DNA from: Microbacterium oleivorans NBRC 103075
GTDB lineage: Bacteria > Actinomycetota > Actinomycetes > Actinomycetales > Microbacteriaceae
Direction of reading: 5' to 3'
Assembly: GCF_001552475.1 (NCBI RefSeq)
Contig: NZ_BCRG01000012.1
Span: 1-64,000 of the forward strand
DNA length: 64,000 bases
A model generated the notes under the pieces. It saw only the letters and a list, made by a program, of their open reading frames with translations. It had not been told where the DNA came from and made no database searches. Of this stretch, positions 60,868 through 64,000 are shown piece after piece. The position numbers and the translations under genes are program-made. Each line of letters starts with the position of its first letter. Position 1 is the first letter of the stretch.

Positions 60868-61148
60868 CGGGGATGCCGGACGCAGTGCACGACGCGGATG
60901 TCACCCGCCGGGTCGCGAACCGCCTGAAGCGCGCGCATGGTCAGCTCGCCGCGGTGATCGCCGCTGTCGAGGACGGCGGCGACTGCCGAGCGGTCGTCAC
61001 GCAGTTGGCGGCCGTGTCGAGCGCGATAGACAGGGCCGGGTTCGCGGTCATCGCGACGGCCATGCAGGAGTGCCTTGCCGAGGACGACGGCGACGAGGGA
61101 CGCGTGCGCATGGCGGAGCTCGAGAAGCTGTTCCTCTCGCTGAGCTGA
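60864..61148 (+). CDS. CsoR-superfamily regulator, CstR-like persulfide sensor
   Basis: A 94-residue all-helical repressor of the CsoR family (VANRLKRAHGQLAAVIAAVE, then GGDCRAVVTQLAAVSSAIDR). It keeps two cysteines, Cys41 and Cys70 (ATAMQEC), but the copper-binding histidine four residues before the second cysteine is Ala66, and the first cysteine is preceded by Asp. Both changes match CstR of Staphylococcus, which senses persulfides by forming a Cys-Cys polysulfide link, rather than copper-sensing CsoR. The start ATG overlaps the reductase stop; an ATG at 60873 is also possible. It should bind the palindrome at 59194. Confidence 0.85.
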   Translation: MTGMPDAVHDADVTRRVANRLKRAHGQLAAVIAAVEDGGDCRAVVTQLAAVSSAIDRAGFAVIATAMQECLAEDDGDEGRVRMAELEKLFLSLS

Positions 61149-61194
61149 CGGGCGAGAGGCGGCATCCGCCCTGTTCAGGGGTGGTTTCGGGGTC

Positions 61195-61200
61195 TACCGT
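61195..61200 (+). promoter_or_regulatory. -10 box of leaderless VOC gene
   Basis: TACCGT, six bases, ATG at 61207. Confidence 0.5.
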
Positions 61201-61206
61201 GGGCGG

Positions 61207-61602
61207 ATGACCGGTCTCACCCCGTACCTGCACTTTCCCGGCTCGGCGCGAGAGGCGCTGACCTTCTATCACGGGGTGTTCGGAGGTGATCTGACGCTGC
61301 ACACCCTTGCGGACTTCGGACGCACGGACGGTCCCGCGGACGGCATCGCCCACGGTGAGCTGACGGGACGCGTGCAGCTGTTCGCAGCGGATGCCGGGCC
61401 GGACGACCCGTCTTTGGAGCTGCGCGGCATCCTCTTCTCACTGCTCGGCACCGCCGAGCCCGCCGAGCTCGATAGCTGGTTCACCGCGCTGGCCGAGGGG
61501 GGTCAGGTCGTCGACCCGCTCCAGCTGCGCCCATGGGGCGACCACGACGGCACGGTGGTCGACCGGTTCGGCGTGACCTGGCTCATCGGCCACGTCGGGT
61601 GA
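61207..61602 (+). CDS. VOC-family protein, PhnB-like
   Basis: A 131-residue vicinal-oxygen-chelate protein of the PhnB/YdcJ-like group: LTPYLHFPGSAREALTFYHG, VFGGDLTLHTLADFG, then a second half with SWFTALAEGGQVVDPLQLRP and DRFGVTWLIGHVG. Some of these are glyoxalase-like enzymes and others only bind small molecules; the usual metal residues are partly missing (YLHFPG has His, the C-terminal W-L has no acidic partner). Role open. Predicted leaderless. Confidence 0.82.
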   Translation: MTGLTPYLHFPGSAREALTFYHGVFGGDLTLHTLADFGRTDGPADGIAHGELTGRVQLFAADAGPDDPSLELRGILFSLLGTAEPAELDSWFTALAEGGQVVDPLQLRPWGDHDGTVVDRFGVTWLIGHVG

Positions 61603-61605
61603 CTG

Positions 61606-61776
61606 GTGAGGCTCGGCCGCGTGACCGTCCTCGGAATCGGCGGAGTGTTCTTCCGCAGTCGTGATCCTCAGGCTCGCGCGGCCTGGTACCGGCAGCACCT
61701 CGGCATCGAGGCAGGCTTTGACACCGCGCCCCTATCGGTGCAGAACGCATCGCGGAAGATCTTGACGTACGGCTGA
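61606..61776 (+). pseudogene. Truncated VOC/glyoxalase-family gene
   Basis: A 56-codon frame reading VLGIGGVFFRSRDPQARAAW, then YRQHLGIEAGFDTAPLS, and stopping after ILTYG. The first 35 residues are the standard beginning of a glyoxalase/VOC domain (G-G-x-F-x-R-x-x-D-P-x-A-x-A-x-W-Y-x-x-H-L-G), but the remaining 80 or so residues of the domain are absent. The next 15 bases lead directly into another gene. I read it as the 5' remnant of a deleted gene next to an intact VOC gene. Confidence 0.6.
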
Positions 61777-61790
61777 TCTGCCGATGGTGT

Positions 61791-62198
61791 GTGCTCATGC
61801 AGATGGGGAGCCTCTTCGCCGATGCGTACCTCGCGGAGATCATCAACGCGCGCGATGCCGCCCGCCGCCGTGCCGCGATCCATCGCCTCATCCACCCCGA
61901 CATCCGTCACATGAGTTTCGACCGGCTCGTGCACGGACGAGAGGCATTCGAGCTCCGGGTGAATGAGCTGGTGGCGCCGATGACACCGCGAATGCGGGTG
62001 TCCCTGCGCGGCGAGCCGGAAGCCGTCGACAACACCGTCTTCTTCCGGTGGCAGATGTCGGAGGACGATCCGGTCCCCCTCGCGAAGGGCGGTGCGTTCG
62101 TGGTTCTCGACGAGGGGATGGCGACGTGGTTCTACGCCACGGCGACCCTCACGAGTCCGGTCGATCCTTCGCTCCCGCGAGCGGACCGCGGGGGCTGA
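61791..62198 (+). CDS. SnoaL/NTF2-like protein
   Basis: A 135-residue small alpha+beta protein that fits the SnoaL-like NTF2 superfamily: an N-terminal helix (ADAYLAEIINARDAARRRAA), IHPDIRHMSFDRLVHGREAF, then four strands including VFFRWQMSEDD and KGGAFVVLDEGMATWFYATA. It has no recognisable catalytic set and may be a ligand-binding protein or an isomerase. Start uncertain: GTG 61791, ATG 61797 and ATG 61803 are in frame and none has a clear ribosome binding site. Confidence 0.65.
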   Translation: MLMQMGSLFADAYLAEIINARDAARRRAAIHRLIHPDIRHMSFDRLVHGREAFELRVNELVAPMTPRMRVSLRGEPEAVDNTVFFRWQMSEDDPVPLAKGGAFVVLDEGMATWFYATATLTSPVDPSLPRADRGG

Positions 62199-62310
62199 AT
62201 CCGGCGGGACTCGACCTCGCACGGCAGCTCAGCAGCGGAACGATGCCCAGGGTTTCGACGTTTCCCGACCGTAGCTCTGCAAGCGAAACGCGCGCGAGCG
62301 CCGGGAGCGG

Positions 62311-63348
62311 CTAGCTGCTGGGGGAGCGCCCACCCCGCCGCACGATCGCCGAAACCACGGCGACGACGGTGCCCGCAACGATCCCGAGGAGGGTCTCCCA
62401 CAACCGATCGGTCAAAAGGACCGCGACGGTGGTCGGAGCCGCGAGCTGGACCATCAGGAGGGCGAGCGGTGTGATGAAGATCATGGCGATCGCGTAGTTG
62501 CGGCCGACGAACAGTTCGGCGCCCACCTGCAGCGCCACGGCGATGAGGATGACGGCAAGCGGGGGGACGCCCAGCGCCAGCACAGCGGCCGCGACCAGGA
62601 CGCCCAAGACCGTCCCGACCAGTCGCTGAAGGCCGCGGATGACACGCGCCTTCACGTGGGGTCCGCTCACGGCAGCGACGGCGCCGACCATCGCCCAGTA
62701 CCAGTGCGAGTCGAGGAGGAGCAGACCGGCGATGCCGGCCAGGATCGTCGCCGCCGCGACGGTGATCGCCATCTCCGCGGCCACCGCCCCCACGGGAATG
62801 CGGTTCTTCGACCGGGACAGACGCGGGAGGGCTCGGGCCGTCACGGATTCGTAGACGAAGGTGACGATCAGGGAGAACACGACGGCCGCCAGTCCGACGC
62901 CGAGCACGCTGCCGAGACGGGATGCGTCCGCGGGAATGGATGCCGTCGCGCCTGCCGCAAACACGGCGAACAGCCCGCCCGGTGGATGCCATTGCGCCGC
63001 GTAGGCGAGCAGAGTCACCGCCGAGGCGACAGCGGCCACGACGACCACGGCCCACACCGACGGCAGGTGGGCGACCGAGACTGCGGTCCCGATGAGCATC
63101 GAGGCGACCATCACGGCCCCGGCGGCCAGTTGCATCCTGATCCGGTCGCCGATCGGATCCGTGCGGCCGTACAGGGCGGCGAATGCGCCGAAGCTGGCGT
63201 AGATGCTCAGGTCAAGACGGCCGATCGACCACAGGATGAGCAGCGGAACCCCGACACTGATCGCGGCGCGGATCGCCACCGTGTGATCACGGTCGTACGG
63301 TCCCACGCGGATGACCCCGGTCCAGATCCGGCCGCGCGAGGTGTTCAC
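62311..63348 (-). CDS. FUSC-family membrane protein
   Basis: A 345-residue inner-membrane protein with about ten helices in two halves. The second half carries the FUSC pattern YWAMVGAVAAVSGPHVKARV, then IRGLQRLVGTVLGVLVAAAV and FITPLALLMVQLA. Family members include the aromatic-acid exporter AaeB and fusaric-acid resistance proteins, so efflux of aromatic acids is possible but not shown. The GTG start lies six bases after a TAGTCT box. Divergent from a hypothetical gene with a palindrome in the gap. Confidence 0.85.
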   Translation of the reverse strand: MNTSRGRIWTGVIRVGPYDRDHTVAIRAAISVGVPLLILWSIGRLDLSIYASFGAFAALYGRTDPIGDRIRMQLAAGAVMVASMLIGTAVSVAHLPSVWAVVVVAAVASAVTLLAYAAQWHPPGGLFAVFAAGATASIPADASRLGSVLGVGLAAVVFSLIVTFVYESVTARALPRLSRSKNRIPVGAVAAEMAITVAAATILAGIAGLLLLDSHWYWAMVGAVAAVSGPHVKARVIRGLQRLVGTVLGVLVAAAVLALGVPPLAVILIAVALQVGAELFVGRNYAIAMIFITPLALLMVQLAAPTTVAVLLTDRLWETLLGIVAGTVVAVVSAIVRRGGRSPSS

Positions 63349-63354
63349 TCCTCG

Positions 63355-63360
63355 AGACTA
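63355..63360 (-). promoter_or_regulatory. -10 box of leaderless FUSC gene
   Basis: Minus-strand TAGTCT, six bases, GTG at 63348. Confidence 0.5.
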
Positions 63361-63410
63361 CGAGGGTGTGCACCGTCGTCGTTACGGACGAACAACCGTT
63401 GCCGAGTGGA

Positions 63411-63429
63411 TAGTGAATCTGCTTCACTA
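63411..63429. promoter_or_regulatory. Palindrome between FUSC and hypothetical genes
   Basis: TAGTGAATCTGCTTCACTA: perfect 7-bp arms around TCTGC, in the divergent gap. Probably an operator; no regulator gene is adjacent within the window. Confidence 0.5.
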
Positions 63430-63486
63430 CACCGATACCCATCAGTCAACGCCAGATGACGACACCAGCCGAAGGCGGATCCCCGC

Positions 63487-63846
63487 ATGACCTACGTCAT
63501 GATCCTGCCCAAGAACGAGCACGCTCAGTCGCGGATGACCGAGGACTGCGATGCCGCCATGGACTTGCTGTTCCTCGCCGTGAAAGAGATCCTGCAGATC
63601 CCGGACAGCGACATCATTCTCGAGTTGACCCGATGCACCACGGTCGCTTTCAACCGATCGGCCGTAGATGCTGCGGTTGCGCCCGATGTCGTCCTGACGT
63701 TCGCGACCAGCGATCGGGACCTACAACCTCGATTCGACACCCTCTGCGACCGGGTGTTGAGCGATTGGAACGACCGGTTCGGAGACCTGAAACTCGAAGT
63801 GTGGGTGAGCCTTATCGACGCCTGGGCCGCCAACACCGAGGCGTGA
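63487..63846 (+). CDS. Hypothetical protein (tautomerase-like size and pattern)
   Basis: A 119-residue soluble protein. The pattern of a strand, a helix (DAAMDLLFLAVKEILQI) with I-P-D-S-D-I-I after it, and a second half resembling the first (LVLTF-like strand VVLTFATSDRDLQPRFDTLC) recalls tautomerase-superfamily proteins, but the catalytic N-terminal proline is absent: the sequence begins MTYVMILPKN. I do not assign a function. GAAGG lies about 13 bases before the ATG. Possible control by the palindrome at 63411. Confidence 0.6.
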   Translation: MTYVMILPKNEHAQSRMTEDCDAAMDLLFLAVKEILQIPDSDIILELTRCTTVAFNRSAVDAAVAPDVVLTFATSDRDLQPRFDTLCDRVLSDWNDRFGDLKLEVWVSLIDAWAANTEA

Positions 63847-63863
63847 CCGCGAAGGAAGCGATC

Positions 63864-64000
63864 TCAGCGGAAGATGCCCTTGATGAGGATCGGATGGTGG
63901 TCCGACCCGAGCGGCGTGACGAATCGGCCGTTCTTCATCTTCCCGGCCTGCTCCCACGACGTCACGATGGTCCGCGACGGCTTCACCATGACTTTGTCGA
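63864..64000 (-). CDS. C-terminus of endonuclease/exonuclease/phosphatase-like protein (partial)
   Basis: The last 45 codons of a minus-strand gene that continues beyond the right edge. The end reads KPSRTIVTSWEQAGKM, then TPLGSDHHPILIKGIFR. GSDHHPI corresponds to the conserved S-D-H-x-P motif with the catalytic His near the C-terminus of endonuclease/exonuclease/phosphatase-family enzymes. Only this motif supports the call. Confidence 0.5.
   Translation of the reverse strand, partial: DKVMVKPSRTIVTSWEQAGKMKNGRFVTPLGSDHHPILIKGIFR

Noticed and set aside
60864..61148. Copper sensor CsoR
   Set aside because: The histidine required for Cu(I) binding is alanine and the neighbour is a persulfide-type reductase, not a copper ATPase.

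Overview
The window is about 64 kb of very GC-rich DNA with densely packed genes, ATGA/GTGA start-stop overlaps and many leaderless promoters (a TANNNT -10 box 6-7 nt before the start codon). It has a NucS endonuclease gene, a YhgE/Pip protein, septum-formation lipoproteins and a very frequent GGATGCC/GGCATCC word. Together these point to a free-living actinobacterium, most likely Microbacteriaceae (Microbacterium or a close relative). I see no rRNA, tRNA, CRISPR array, phage or insertion sequence.

Layout: 0-7.7 kb holds a C4 zinc-finger protein, two tandem septum-formation lipoproteins, purL, small conserved proteins and two tandem membrane coiled-coil paralogues. 7.7-11 kb is a glycine betaine/proline-type ABC importer. 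11.4-13.4 kb is a YtrA-type GntR regulator with its own ABC exporter. 13.5-15.4 kb is amylosucrase. 15.4-25.8 kb is an aromatic catabolic island: a divergent LysR gene and a seven-gene operon for protocatechuate 4,5-cleavage (LigJ, LigK, LigI, fused LigAB, LigC, an aldo/keto reductase and a signal-less binding protein), then an IclR regulator and PobA (4-hydroxybenzoate 3-hydroxylase). PobA should make protocatechuate and the lig enzymes should take it to pyruvate and oxaloacetate. 25.9-27.8 kb is chorismate mutase and a GH29 fucosidase.

27.8-35.7 kb is the most unusual region. It is a tightly coupled seven-gene operon with two exported or anchored beta-rich paralogues, a Ycf46-like AAA ATPase, a DUF2997 protein, a radical SAM protein, a membrane-anchored DUF1257/Ycf35-like protein and a membrane protein with a ComEA-like helix-hairpin-helix. 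It lies downstream of purA and a lactonase-fold gene. 36.5-43.8 kb is a YtfQRT/YjfF-like sugar ABC importer with two ATPase genes and a LacI regulator, preceded by three LacI-type operators.

44-48.8 kb holds argG and a TetR - degenerate ABC ATPase - YhgE/Pip operon. 48.8-55 kb is an Mrp Na+/H+ antiporter operon with MrpB fused to MrpA. 55-59 kb holds a divergent LacI/MFS pair, nucS, a HAD hydrolase and cspA. 59.2-61.1 kb is a CoA-disulfide-reductase-rhodanese fusion gene with a CstR-like persulfide-sensor gene and a textbook operator. The right end carries VOC, SnoaL-like, FUSC and hypothetical genes and the 3' end of an endonuclease/exonuclease/phosphatase-like gene.

All functions are read from sequence patterns and family knowledge; no searches were run.
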